A stretch of DNA of 64,000 bases from an uncultured Alphaproteobacteria bacterium (GCA_947258435.1 CAMYID010000016.1:143684-207683), one strand, 5' to 3'; shown: positions 16,739-25,799, numbered from the stretch's first letter. Numbers and translations: made by a program. The notes: generated by a model from the sequence alone, not told the origin.

Positions 16739-17926
16739 GTGGCGGGACCACTTGCGGGCTATCGCATATTGGATCTGAGCGCGGTCATCTCAGGCCCCTA
16801 TTGCAGCATGATCCTGGCCGATCAGGGGGCCGATGTGATCAAGGTGGAGCCTCCAGGCAGCGGCGATTTTACCCGCGGCGCGGGCAATAAAAGCGGTGGT
16901 CTGTCGGCGGCCTTCCTCAATAACAACCGTAACAAGCGCTCCATCGCGATTGACCTGAAGAACCCCGAAGGCGTCGCGCTTGTCAAAAAGCTCGCCGCAA
17001 AATCCGACGTTGTCATGCAGAATTTCCGCCCCGGCGTGGTTGAGCGCATGGGCATTGGCGAAACCGCGATCCGGGCGGTTGCCCCCGATATCATTTATGT
17101 CTCGATCAGCGGTTTTGGCGAACAGGGCCCCTTTTCCCATAAACCGGTTTATGACCCGATCATTCAGGCGCTGTCCGGGCTTGCCTCCGTTCAGGGTGGC
17201 TCCGATGAAGAACGCCCCAGGCTGATCCGTACCATATTGCCCGACAAGCTGACCGCAATTACCGCGGCGCAGGCGGTGACCGCTGCCCTGCTCGCGCGGG
17301 CCAAAACCGGCGAAGGGCAGCATGTGCGCCTGTCGATGCTGGAAGCGGTGATCGCATTTCTCTGGTCATCTGACATGGGGGCGCAGACCTATGTCGGCAA
17401 AACGGTCAGCCAGCAGCGCGCGGCAAGCTTTATCGATCTGATCTATGAAACCGGCGACGGCTATATGAGCGTCGCGGTCATGACCAACACGCAATGGGCC
17501 GGCCTGACCCGTGCGCTGGAGCGCCCCGAATGGCTGGAGGATCCGCGATTTGCAACGACCGAACTGCGCGATCTCAATATCAATGACCGGCTCTCCCTGA
17601 CCCAGTCTGTCCTGATCGAGCGCACGACAGATGACTGGATGGAAAGACTTGAAGCCGAAGGTGTGCCCTGCGCGCCGGTCCTGACCCGTAACGATATGAT
17701 CGCCCATCCGCAAATTCTTGCGACCGATATCATCACACATTCGGACCATCCTGCCGCCGGTCCCCTGCGCCAGGCGCGCAATCCGGCGCGATTCAGCAAA
17801 ACCAGCCCGGAATTGCGGCGCGGCGCCCCGCAACTGGGGGAACATCGATCCGAAATACTGCGCGAGGCAGGTATCTCCGAAGATCACGAACAACAACTTG
17901 AACAAAAAGGCGTCTTTGGCAGCTAG
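16739..17926 (+). CDS. CaiB/BaiF (family III) CoA-transferase
   Basis: A 395-residue family III acyl-CoA:carboxylate CoA-transferase. The N-terminus AGYRILDLSAVISGPYCSMILADQGADVIKVE is the family hallmark, and the catalytic aspartate is expected in the YDPIIQALSG segment (about residues 140-149). The enzymes move CoA between acids through an aspartyl-CoA anhydride, often activating branched, bile or aromatic acids without ATP. The GTG start has GAGGGAGGA seven bases upstream. A Pho-like box sits in its promoter region and pit follows 53 bases downstream, an unusual pairing. The acid substrate is unknown. Confidence 0.9.
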   Translation: MAGPLAGYRILDLSAVISGPYCSMILADQGADVIKVEPPGSGDFTRGAGNKSGGLSAAFLNNNRNKRSIAIDLKNPEGVALVKKLAAKSDVVMQNFRPGVVERMGIGETAIRAVAPDIIYVSISGFGEQGPFSHKPVYDPIIQALSGLASVQGGSDEERPRLIRTILPDKLTAITAAQAVTAALLARAKTGEGQHVRLSMLEAVIAFLWSSDMGAQTYVGKTVSQQRAASFIDLIYETGDGYMSVAVMTNTQWAGLTRALERPEWLEDPRFATTELRDLNINDRLSLTQSVLIERTTDDWMERLEAEGVPCAPVLTRNDMIAHPQILATDIITHSDHPAAGPLRQARNPARFSKTSPELRRGAPQLGEHRSEILREAGISEDHEQQLEQKGVFGS

Positions 17927-17979
17927 CAGGGCACGCCTTTTTCGTCATCCTCCATACCGCACCCTCGAACAGGAACGTC

Positions 17980-19452
17980 ATGGCAAAAACAGGACTGGAC
18001 AAGGATCTCAAGCGGATCGGTCGCGCCCAATCGGCAACACGCGAGACGGCGATGCGGTTCGGCCCCATTGGGCTTGCCGGGTTGTTTCTGGCGGCGGTTT
18101 GGCTGGTTACCAGCTTGCAGGCAGAGGGCATCCACGGCAATTTCCTGATCATTGCCGCAGTGATTGGCGGCTATATGGCCTTGAATATCGGGGCGAACGA
18201 TGTTGCGAACAATGTCGGGCCGGCAGTGGGGTCGAAGGCGCTGACCCTGACCGGGGCATTGATTATCGCGGCGATTTTCGAAGCAGCGGGAGCGATACTG
18301 GCCGGGGGCGACGTGGTTTCGACGATTTCCAAGGGAATCATCGACCCCATGGCGATGCCCAGCACAGACCATTTTATCCGTGCCATGATTGCCGCCCTGC
18401 TTGCCGCGGGGATCTGGCTGCATCTGGCCACCTATATCGGTGCGCCCGTTTCGACGACCCATTCCATCGTCGGGGGCGTACTGGGCGCGGGCATCGCATC
18501 AGTCGACATCAATGTGGTGAACTGGATGACGATGAGCAAGATCGCGGCAAGCTGGATCATCTCACCGGTTCTGGGCGGGCTCATCGCCGCGCTGTTCCTC
18601 GCCTTTGTCAAATCCCGCATCATCTATCAGGAAGACAAGATCGCGGCGGCCAAGAAATGGGTGCCGGTACTTGTCGCGGTCATGGTTACCGCTTTTACCG
18701 TTTATATGATGGTAAAGGGGTTGAAGCGCCTCTGGCACCCCGAGGCGGAGCTGATTGTCATTTCTGCCGTTCTCGCCTTCGCGATTTCCTATGTCATTCT
18801 GCGGCCCGTGATCGCGCGCGCCGCATTCGGGCTTGAGAACAGGCGCGCCTCGGTTGCGGAGCTGTTTACCTATCCGCTGATATTCGCCGCCTGTATGCTT
18901 TCCTTCGCCCATGGCGCAAACGACGTGGCCAACGCAGTCGGCCCGCTTGCCGCCATTGTCACGGCGGTCACGACAGGCGGCATCGCCACAAAAGCAGAAG
19001 TGCCGTTCTGGGTGATGGGGGTCGGCGCGATCGGTATCTCCATGGGGCTTGCGCTGTTCGGGCCCAGGCTGATCCGCACCGTCGGCGCTGAAATCACCAA
19101 ACTTGACCGTGCCCGCGCCTTTTGCGTGGCATTGTCCGCCGCGATCACAGTCATCGCCGCATCGACCCTGGGGCTGCCTGTAAGTTCCACCCATATCGCG
19201 GTCGGGGCCGTTTTCGGCGTTGGGTTCCTGCGTGAATTCCGCAGCAACCGCGCCAATAACAAGGCCCAACCGGAAACCGCATCCGCACCATTGTCAAAAA
19301 AGAAGCAACGCAAGGCCAAAAAACGAAAGCTTGTGCGACGGCAACATCTTATCACGATCGTGTCGGCCTGGCTGATCACGGTTCCGGCAGCGGCCGGACT
19401 TGCTATGGCAATTTGCATGGGACTGGATTATTTCATGCAGCAATCCGGTTGA
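17980..19452 (+). CDS. pitA: inorganic phosphate transporter, PiT family
   Basis: A 490-residue membrane protein with the two inverted PiT signature repeats: NIGANDVANNVGPAVGSKAL (about residues 68-88) and AHGANDVANAVGPLAAIV (about 309-327). These carry the phosphate and cation-binding residues. A basic cytoplasmic loop near 430-455 (SKKKQRKAKKRKLVRR) precedes the last helix. It imports metal-phosphate with protons or sodium. The start ATG follows AACAGGAACGTC. It is probably co-transcribed with the upstream CoA-transferase behind the Pho-like box. Confidence 0.93.
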   Translation: MAKTGLDKDLKRIGRAQSATRETAMRFGPIGLAGLFLAAVWLVTSLQAEGIHGNFLIIAAVIGGYMALNIGANDVANNVGPAVGSKALTLTGALIIAAIFEAAGAILAGGDVVSTISKGIIDPMAMPSTDHFIRAMIAALLAAGIWLHLATYIGAPVSTTHSIVGGVLGAGIASVDINVVNWMTMSKIAASWIISPVLGGLIAALFLAFVKSRIIYQEDKIAAAKKWVPVLVAVMVTAFTVYMMVKGLKRLWHPEAELIVISAVLAFAISYVILRPVIARAAFGLENRRASVAELFTYPLIFAACMLSFAHGANDVANAVGPLAAIVTAVTTGGIATKAEVPFWVMGVGAIGISMGLALFGPRLIRTVGAEITKLDRARAFCVALSAAITVIAASTLGLPVSSTHIAVGAVFGVGFLREFRSNRANNKAQPETASAPLSKKKQRKAKKRKLVRRQHLITIVSAWLITVPAAAGLAMAICMGLDYFMQQSG

Positions 19453-19501
19453 GTGGCGACAGACGCCCCTTGCCACCCTCATCATCACAGGGACAGACAA
19501 C

Positions 19502-20872
19502 GTGGGCGAACTCAGGGCCGCAACGCCACTGCATGAGCAGATGCTGGAACTTGTCCGGCTTGCCGCGCCGGTCGTCATCGCGCGCGCCAGCATCATGTCC
19601 ATGGTGGTTGTCGATACAATCATGGTCGGCCGCTATGGCGCCGCCGCACTTGCGGAACTCGCGCTTGCCAGCGCATTTTTCGTTGTCCTGCATATCAGCG
19701 CCGCCGGATTACTGATCGGTACACTGATCTTTACCGCCAATGCCCATGGCGCACGCCTCTATGCGCAATGCGGGCAGGTCTGGCGTCGGTCGATCCCCTA
19801 TGGCGTCTTGATCGGAATTGCGGGATTCGGGCTCTGCCTGCTGGCTGAACCGCTGTTCCGGCTGACCCGCCAGGCACCGGAACTTGCCGCAGGCAGCGCG
19901 TCGCTTGCGCTTATGCTGGGGGCGGGTATGCCGGTCCTCCTGTGCTACATTGTGAGCACGAATTTTCTTGAGGGTATAAAGCGCCCGGTCCCGGCAATGA
20001 TAATCATGCTGTTTGCCAATATCGTCAATGTCGCGGCGAACTGGCTGTTTATTTTCGGCAATCTGGGGATGCCCGAACTGGGGGCGATGGGGGCTGTTGC
20101 CGCCACCAATCTGGTGCGGCTCGTCGCCCTGTGTCTGATCCTGGGCTATATCTGGCATATGCGCGACTGGCGGCTTTTCGGTGTCAGGACAGCTGATCCG
20201 AAAGGCTGGTCGGCAAGCTGGCGCGACTGGGCGGATCAACGCAGGCTGGGCTTTGCGCACGGATTGAGCGCGGCCATCGAAGCAAGTGCATTCAGCGCGA
20301 TGACACTGCTTGCGGGACTGCTGGGCACGATGGCGATTGCGGCTTACACGATTTCACTCAATCTGATCGGCATGAATTTCATGATCGCGCTGGGCTTTGC
20401 GTCCGCCACTACTGTCTGTATCGGCAATGCACGCGGCGCGGAAGATTATCGCACAGCCCGGCAGATCGGCTGGACCGGCCTTGGCCTGTGCGCGGCGATC
20501 CAGGCAGTTATCGTGCTGGCCATGGCGGTTAAGCCGGAACTGTTCGCCGGCTTGTATACGACCGAGGAAGAGCTGCTCACCCTGGCAATACCGCTGATCG
20601 CGCTAACCGCCTGGGTTATCATTCTCGATGGTGGGCAGGGGATTATGGCAACCGCCCTGCGCGGCTGGAACGATAGCTGGGTGCCGACCCTCACCCATCT
20701 ATGCGCTTATGCGGTCGTGATGATTCCCTGCGGCTGGTGGCTTACCCAACGCGCCGGGCACGGCCCGCTGGGGCTGATCGAAGCCATCCTGATTGCCAGT
20801 GTAATATCGCTGGGCCTGCTCAGTCTGCGTTATATCTGGCTGACCGGCCGCCATGTAAGGGCCGCCGCCTGA
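19502..20872 (+). CDS. MATE-family multidrug/metabolite exporter
   Basis: A 456-residue, 12-helix MATE protein with two homologous halves; the N-half contains ASIMSMVVVDTIMVGRYGAAALAELALA, the classic MATE motif, and the C-half AMTLLAGLLGTMAIAAYTISLNLI. It exports cationic compounds using sodium or proton gradients. The open frame starts inside the pit gene (19400), but the GTG at 19502 with AGGGACA upstream is the better start. ATG 19541 is another option. It probably continues the pit transcript, 49 bases away, and converges with gcrA. Confidence 0.85.
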   Translation: MGELRAATPLHEQMLELVRLAAPVVIARASIMSMVVVDTIMVGRYGAAALAELALASAFFVVLHISAAGLLIGTLIFTANAHGARLYAQCGQVWRRSIPYGVLIGIAGFGLCLLAEPLFRLTRQAPELAAGSASLALMLGAGMPVLLCYIVSTNFLEGIKRPVPAMIIMLFANIVNVAANWLFIFGNLGMPELGAMGAVAATNLVRLVALCLILGYIWHMRDWRLFGVRTADPKGWSASWRDWADQRRLGFAHGLSAAIEASAFSAMTLLAGLLGTMAIAAYTISLNLIGMNFMIALGFASATTVCIGNARGAEDYRTARQIGWTGLGLCAAIQAVIVLAMAVKPELFAGLYTTEEELLTLAIPLIALTAWVIILDGGQGIMATALRGWNDSWVPTLTHLCAYAVVMIPCGWWLTQRAGHGPLGLIEAILIASVISLGLLSLRYIWLTGRHVRAAA

Positions 20873-20955
20873 CCGGCTGGGCCGGATAAGCGGGACGCGG
20901 GAAACACCGCAAGAGAAGGCCCCTGCCGGCACCGGCAAGAACCGCCTGTCGGCAG

Positions 20956-21486
20956 CTAGGCCGCGCCGGCGCGGCGGTCACGTTTCGACGGCACCACCTG
21001 ATAGGCAAGCTCCGCATGGGCCTGACAGTAAGGCCCGCCCTCTGCCGATGGGCGACCACAAAGCCGGAAGCCCGGCTCACCGGGATGCCCGATCGGCCAT
21101 TTGCACATCTTGTCGGTGACCTTCAGCAGCGTGACCCCGGGCCCTGCCTCGATCTCGGACAGTTTGACCTGCGGTACCGCGCGCTGTTCGCCTTGAGGGG
21201 CCGCAGACGGCTGCGCGGCGGGGGCCACCGGCTTCGGTTTGCTGGCAGGCGCGGACGCATTACCGCGCGCGGCAAGCGGCTTGGGCTTTGCCGGGCGCGT
21301 CGCGGCCGGTTTTTTCGTACGTGCGGCGCGAACCGGCGAAGGCCGCCCCGACAGCCCCAGACGATGCGCCTTTCCAATTACCGCATTCCGCGTGACATCG
21401 CCAAGCTCCTGCGCGATCTGGCTTGCGGTCAGCCCCTCTGTCCACAATTTTGTCAGCTTTTCAATGCGTTCTTCGGTCCAGGCCAT
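20956..21486 (-). CDS. gcrA: GcrA cell-cycle regulator
   Basis: A 176-residue protein whose first 50 residues are the GcrA DNA-binding domain: MAWTEERIEKLTKLWTEGLTASQIAQELG-DVTRNAVIGKAHRLGLSGR. A proline/alanine/lysine-rich linker follows (about 50-115). The C-terminal domain (LLKVTDKMCKWPIGHPGEPGFRLCGR and YCQAHAELAYQ) is the part that binds RNA polymerase sigma-70. GcrA is an alphaproteobacterial factor that acts with CcrM methylation at GANTC promoters in S phase. The ATG at 21486 follows AGAGGAATAC; the upstream ATG at 21540 lacks such a site. A DnaA box lies upstream. Confidence 0.95.
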   Translation of the reverse strand: MAWTEERIEKLTKLWTEGLTASQIAQELGDVTRNAVIGKAHRLGLSGRPSPVRAARTKKPAATRPAKPKPLAARGNASAPASKPKPVAPAAQPSAAPQGEQRAVPQVKLSEIEAGPGVTLLKVTDKMCKWPIGHPGEPGFRLCGRPSAEGGPYCQAHAELAYQVVPSKRDRRAGAA

Positions 21487-21952
21487 GTATTCCTCTTTTT
21501 CTGCACCCTCTGAACAGTGCAAACACCAAGAATGAGACATAAATAGGGCTTAACCCAATTCACCCCAGAAACTACCAGATATCGTAGCATGCCCGTATAA
21601 AACTACAACATCTTACCGGCGCCAATTGACCATTCTGCCGCAAATTATTGTGGATAACTGCCCGCCCCGCAGGCCCTGGCACAGCCGACAGGGGATAAAA
21701 AAGACCCGCAACCGCATCCTGTGCCGACGACAAGGCCGGTGGCAGACGATTTGGAGCATGACGGATTAGGGTATATCCGGGGTGGATCACGCATTTGCAT
21801 GATGTAATCCCCTGCACAGCCGGTTATATAAGTAATTCGGGGCGCTGTACAATCCGTTATGCCGGTTTTTTCCGCCCCGTCCGTGTGGCAGGCGCACAGC
21901 TTGCGACACACAGGTCATGTTACGTCCGGCAGCCCGCCGTTTGGGAATTTCT
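21487..21952. other. gcrA/ABC-2 divergent intergenic region
   Basis: No gene is supported in this 466-base stretch. It should contain the gcrA promoter (minus) and that of the ABC-2 permease (plus). A single DnaA box is visible (21649-21657). I looked for a bipartite CtrA site (TTAA-N7-TTAA) and for GANTC near gcrA and found only a lone TTAACCC at about 21550. Confidence 0.6.
21649..21657 (-). promoter_or_regulatory. DnaA box upstream of gcrA
   Basis: TGTGGATAA is the exact complement of the strong DnaA box TTATCCACA and lies 163 bases upstream of the gcrA start. In Caulobacter gcrA transcription is activated by DnaA, so the position is meaningful. A 9-mer can still occur by chance. Confidence 0.55.
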
Positions 21953-22774
21953 ATGTCTGCGCATCACAGCACTGCCACCGGCCATAAATTTGGTGTAACC
22001 CGCCTGCAGGGCGTCAACTGGCTTGGCATGTGGACACTGTATGTCAAGGAAGTGCAGCGTTTCCTCAACCTCTATCTGCAGACGATCGGCGCGCCTATCG
22101 TGACGACGCTGCTCTATCTTGCCATCTTCAGCATCGCGATCGGGCGTGACCGGCCCGACATCCACGGCATCAGCTTTATCGATTTTCTGGCGCCCGGCCT
22201 TATCATGATGGCAATCATCCAGAATGCCTTTGCCAACACCTCATCCTCCATGCTGAGCGCGAAGATTCAGGGCAATATCGTCGATCTGCTGATGCCGCCA
22301 CTCGCCAGTGCCGAAGTGACGACCGCCTTCATTCTGGGGGGTGTCACCCGCGGTGTGGCCGTGGGCGCGACAACCGCGCTTGCCATGCTGCCCTTTGTCG
22401 ATTTCGCCTTCGCGCATATCTGGGCCATCATCTATTTCGCCGTGATGGGGTCGCTGATCCTGTCGATCATCGGCACAATTGCGGGGATCTGGGCGGAAAA
22501 ATTCGATCATATGGCGTCGGTGACGAATTTCATCATCATGCCGCTGTCATTTCTGTCGGGCAGCTTCTACTCGATCTCGCGCCTGCCCGAGCTGTTTCAG
22601 CAGATCAGCCATTTCAACCCCTTCTTCTATCTGATCGACGGGATCCGTTATGGCTTCACCGGCATATCGGATGGTTCGGTCACAACGGGCATGGCGGTTA
22701 CAGCCGGACTTGCCGCACTCCTCTGGTGGATCTGCCACAGGCTGCTCGATCATGGCTGGCGGCTGAAAGCGTGA
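21953..22774 (+). CDS. ABC-2 type transporter permease (orphan, paralogue of 25974-26822)
   Basis: A 273-residue permease with about six membrane helices and ABC-2 motifs: LGMWTLYVKEVQRFLNLYLQT at the start, FLAPGLIMMAIIQNAFANTSSSM, GNIVDLLMPPLASAEV, and FLSGSFYSISRLPELFQQISHFNPFFYLIDGIRYGFTG. It resembles YadH/NodJ-type permeases, which need an ATPase partner usually encoded just upstream; none is here. ATG 21953 was chosen because the extra residues from 21917 are not family-like. The substrate is unknown. Its C-terminal hallmark is shared almost word for word with the paralogue 3.2 kb downstream. Confidence 0.88.
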   Translation: MSAHHSTATGHKFGVTRLQGVNWLGMWTLYVKEVQRFLNLYLQTIGAPIVTTLLYLAIFSIAIGRDRPDIHGISFIDFLAPGLIMMAIIQNAFANTSSSMLSAKIQGNIVDLLMPPLASAEVTTAFILGGVTRGVAVGATTALAMLPFVDFAFAHIWAIIYFAVMGSLILSIIGTIAGIWAEKFDHMASVTNFIIMPLSFLSGSFYSISRLPELFQQISHFNPFFYLIDGIRYGFTGISDGSVTTGMAVTAGLAALLWWICHRLLDHGWRLKA

Positions 22775-23321
22775 GGGGCAAAGCGGGATTGCGGCTCCGC
22801 TGGCCAGTCCTGCAGGCAGACGTTCAGGTTCCGCGCGATTTACAACGCTTCCTCCGGCCATATGGGCAAAGGCTGAACCCGCTGGATTTAAGGGGCGCGG
22901 ACTATTCGCCCGCGCTCTCCCTGCCCCAAAAGCCGCCTCGCCTTTCGCCCCGGAAGCAGGTTAACCGCTTCCCCACGATCCACAGCATCACGGCACCGGG
23001 GGCGGGAGTGCCAGCGCCCCCCCCCTTTTCCGCCCATGCCGTCGGCGTCAATCAGAACCTGTGCAAATAGCAAAGCTCAGTCGACACGATGTTCCGGCTC
23101 CTGTCCTTGGTCAGACCCAAGGGTCTTTTCCCTTGCCAAATTCCCGGGTCTTGTTAAACCAGTATATGTAACGTTATAACATTATATCCATTGATTATAA
23201 GAGGCGATGACCCCTATTCGCCGGGGTGGCCGGGCTGAGCCCACCCATCTCAGGAAAATTACGGCACAGCGAAGGCGCCGGCCCGCATGTCTTTACCAGT
23301 CAGCAAAGGAACAGATCCGCC
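22775..23321. other. intergenic region with Zur-like box
   Basis: A 547-base gap with no convincing gene. The first 350 bases are GC-rich and featureless. CCTTGG(TCAGAC)CCAAGG followed by GTCTTTT near 23104-23126 could be a weak terminator. The sequence turns AT-rich at 23155-23205, where the Zur-like palindrome lies, and presumably contains the promoter of the Fe-ADH/DUF1826 pair. Confidence 0.6.
23167..23181. promoter_or_regulatory. candidate Zur operator
   Basis: TGTAACGTTATAACA reads TGTTATAACGTTACA on the other strand, close to the Zur consensus TGTTATA-N-TATAACA: one half-site is perfect, the other matches at 4 of 7. The core GTTATAAC is a perfect palindrome and the symmetry extends with few mismatches to about 23164-23187. 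It is 140 bases upstream of the Fe-ADH gene, whose neighbour encodes DUF1826, a family reported in Zur regulons. Confidence 0.6.
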
Positions 23322-24449
23322 ATGACAACACTGACTTATCTCACGACCACCCATTTTGATTTCGGCGCGATTCAGCAAATTCCTGCCGAGCTTGCAAATG
23401 CGGGAATCACCCGGCCGTTCATAGCCACGGATAAGGGCGTCAAGGCGGCAGGGCTGGTCGACAGGATCACAGATGTGCTCGGCTCACAGATGCCCTGCTC
23501 GCTTTTCGATGACACGCCCGGCAACCCGACGGAAGCAGCCGTCATGAAGGCGTTCGCGCAATACACCAGCGAAGGGTGCGACGGTGTGCTTGCGATCGGT
23601 GGCGGATCCTCGATGGATCTGGGCAAGGCCGTCGGGCTGCTTGCGGGCAGCGGCGGGCCGCTTGCCCAGTACGACCCCATGGCAGGGGGCAGAAAGCGTG
23701 TGAACGCTGTCGCGCCGCTGGTCGCCGTGCCCACCACCGCGGGGACGGGAAGCGAGGTTTCGGTGGGCTTCGTGATCATCATGGATGACGGGCGGAAGCT
23801 TGCCTTTGCAAGCCCCCACTTCATCCCCAAAGCGGCCATCTGCGATCCGGAGCTGACCCTGGGCCTGCCCAAGATGATGACGGCGGCCACCGGCATGGAT
23901 GCGATCACCCATTGCATCGAGGCTTTCCTTGCCCCCACGATCAATCCGCCCGCCGAGGGCGTGGCGCTCGACGGGCTGTGGCGGGGCTGGCGGCACCTGC
24001 CTGCCGCGGTGCGCGATGGTCAGGATCGCACCGCGCGCTGGGAAATGATGATGTGCTCCACGGAAGGCGCGCTTTCGTTCATCAAGGGGCTGGGCGTGGT
24101 TCACTCCTTGAGCCATGCGGCCGGACGTATCGAGCGGCTGAACCTGCATCACGGGACACTGAACGCGATCTTCCTGCCGGCAGTGCTGCGGTTCAACGCC
24201 CCTGAATGCGGTGACAAGCCTGATCGCCTCAGACAGGCGATGGGGCTGGCACCCGGCGCTGATATTGCTGAGGCGGTATCTGCCATGAACAGAGAAATCG
24301 GCCTGCCGCCCGGCCTGACGGCCATGGGCATTGAGGAAACGGATATTGCCGGCCTGATTGAGCACGCAAAGAACGATATGTCCGGCCTGACCAATCCACG
24401 CAAGGCGACGGAGGACGACTTCGAAGCCCTGATCAGGGCGTCCCTCTGA
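23322..24449 (+). CDS. iron-containing (group III) alcohol dehydrogenase
   Basis: A 375-residue dehydrogenase with the Fe-ADH fold: NAD-binding GVLAIGGGSSMDLGKAVGLLA (89-108), PTTAGTGSEVS (137-147), and likely metal ligands D193, H197 (MDAITHCIEA), H261 and H277 (HSLSHAAG and LHHGTLNA), which parallel the iron ligands of FucO. It would oxidise or reduce alcohols/aldehydes with NAD(P). The ATG at 23322 is chosen over an in-frame ATG at 23226 because homology begins there and AAAGGA lies upstream. It is coupled to the DUF1826 gene (1 base between stop and start) and sits behind a Zur-like box. Confidence 0.92.
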   Translation: MTTLTYLTTTHFDFGAIQQIPAELANAGITRPFIATDKGVKAAGLVDRITDVLGSQMPCSLFDDTPGNPTEAAVMKAFAQYTSEGCDGVLAIGGGSSMDLGKAVGLLAGSGGPLAQYDPMAGGRKRVNAVAPLVAVPTTAGTGSEVSVGFVIIMDDGRKLAFASPHFIPKAAICDPELTLGLPKMMTAATGMDAITHCIEAFLAPTINPPAEGVALDGLWRGWRHLPAAVRDGQDRTARWEMMMCSTEGALSFIKGLGVVHSLSHAAGRIERLNLHHGTLNAIFLPAVLRFNAPECGDKPDRLRQAMGLAPGADIAEAVSAMNREIGLPPGLTAMGIEETDIAGLIEHAKNDMSGLTNPRKATEDDFEALIRASL

Positions 24450-24450
24450 G

Positions 24451-25221
24451 ATGCCGGGCGATCTTATCCCGGCTTGTGATGCACAGACGCGCAAGCCGCA
24501 TCCGCATGAGGGGGCCGGGCACCGCACATCGATGCCCGGTAGCATCACAGTGTGCGATTCGCCGGACGGTCTTGCCGACATCAGCCAACCCGATATCGAG
24601 CTTGCACTCTGGCCGCGCAGCCTTCCCTTATGCCTGAGAAACTGGCTTGAAAGCCTCGACGCCTCACAACTTCCCGAGCTGCGGGTTCTTGTGCGTCCCG
24701 ATGAGTTGCGGCAAGCGGTGAACCCGCAGCTGGATGAGCACGCCATGCCAGCGGGAGACATGCGCGATCTGCTTGTCGGCGATATCCATGATCTCGTCAC
24801 CGCCTTTGCGCGCATCACAGGCAGCGATCTTGTCGATGTCCGGCTGGAGCGCGTCAGCGACGATGCCTGCTGGAAATTTCACCGCGACTATGTGGCGGCG
24901 CGGCTATTGACCACATATCGCGGCCCCGGCACCGAATGGGTGCAGCCGGAACAGGCCGAGCAGGCGTTGAAGGACCAGAGAGAATATAACGGTCCGATAG
25001 CGCATTTCCGGAACAATGATGTGGCGATTTTCAAGGGAAGCTGCGCGGGAGACGGCAGCGGCATCGTCCACCGCTCCCCGCCGATCGCGGGCACGGGCCA
25101 GACGCGATTGCTTCTTTGCCTCAATGAGCGGTCGGCCGCATCGCCGGCGCCATGGCCGCAAGAGCGCGAACCCAATCATGTGAGACACGGGATGCCGTCA
25201 CCCGTCCCGTTCGCGCGATAG
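24451..25221 (+). CDS. DUF1826 protein, zinc-homeostasis associated
   Basis: A 256-residue protein with the DUF1826 signature DDACWKFHRDYVAARLLTTYRGPGTEWV (about residues 135-163) and the later HFRNNDVAIFKG and HRSPPIAGTGQTRLLLCL. The conserved histidines look like metal ligands. The biochemical function is unknown. DUF1826 genes are known to sit next to COG0523 metallochaperones and in predicted Zur regulons, so a role under zinc shortage is likely. The first 30 or so residues are poorly conserved in style, and the true start may be internal. It is translationally coupled to the Fe-ADH gene. Confidence 0.8.
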   Translation: MPGDLIPACDAQTRKPHPHEGAGHRTSMPGSITVCDSPDGLADISQPDIELALWPRSLPLCLRNWLESLDASQLPELRVLVRPDELRQAVNPQLDEHAMPAGDMRDLLVGDIHDLVTAFARITGSDLVDVRLERVSDDACWKFHRDYVAARLLTTYRGPGTEWVQPEQAEQALKDQREYNGPIAHFRNNDVAIFKGSCAGDGSGIVHRSPPIAGTGQTRLLLCLNERSAASPAPWPQEREPNHVRHGMPSPVPFAR

Positions 25222-25274
25222 TGCAGAATGAACAAGGCAGGTGCCCGGGAAAACAGGGGCATCTCACATCGCGG

Positions 25275-25799
25275 TCAGCCAGAAAGTGTTTCCAGTGCTT
25301 TTCTGATCCTGACGCGGACAGAGCCGGCGCTTTCTTTACCAGAGGCTGTACTCAGAAGCCTTGAAGCCTCGTCATGATACTCATGATGTTGTGATGCCAG
25401 CACGGCCAGGCCTGAATACGCCCATGCCTTCACAAGCGTCTTGCCCGAGCCTAGCCCCTCACGCAGGAAGAGATATATGCGGTCTTTGTGTTTGGCGGGA
25501 ATTTCCAATTCGTGCAGTGCCTGAAGCACATGCAGCCTGGTTTCCCAGTGGGAAAGTCTGTCAAGGCTCCGAAACAATCTGGCCGATACTTTTCCATCCG
25601 GCTTATGCCCGTTCCGGATATGGTGTTTGAAAAGCCATGACGCGCCTTTCTGCAATTCGTCTTCATACATCAAGCCCGCCAGGCTGATCTCGAAATCAGA
25701 CGCCCTATGAAACGCAGCATAAATGCGTTCGATATCGGAAGCGGATTTGCCATCCCATTCGCCAATCGCTTCCGCCAACGAGGTCTCCGTGTTCACCAT
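25275..25799 (-). CDS. HEAT-like repeat hypothetical protein
   Basis: A 174-residue soluble, mostly helical protein. The middle and C-terminal parts (about 68-172) have repeating helix pairs such as WETRLHVLQALHELEI, LVKAWAYSGLAVLA and SVRVRIRKALETL, consistent with HEAT/ARM-like repeats used for protein binding. I recognise no named family. It lies on the opposite strand between DUF1826 and the second ABC-2 permease, converging on DUF1826 (53 bases between stops). Confidence 0.65.
   Translation of the reverse strand: MVNTETSLAEAIGEWDGKSASDIERIYAAFHRASDFEISLAGLMYEDELQKGASWLFKHHIRNGHKPDGKVSARLFRSLDRLSHWETRLHVLQALHELEIPAKHKDRIYLFLREGLGSGKTLVKAWAYSGLAVLASQHHEYHDEASRLLSTASGKESAGSVRVRIRKALETLSG

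Noticed and set aside
23104..23126. Possible terminator CCTTGG-TCAGAC-CCAAGG-GTCTTTT
   Set aside because: Short stem, and 330 bases after the nearest upstream stop; I mention it only in the intergenic entry.
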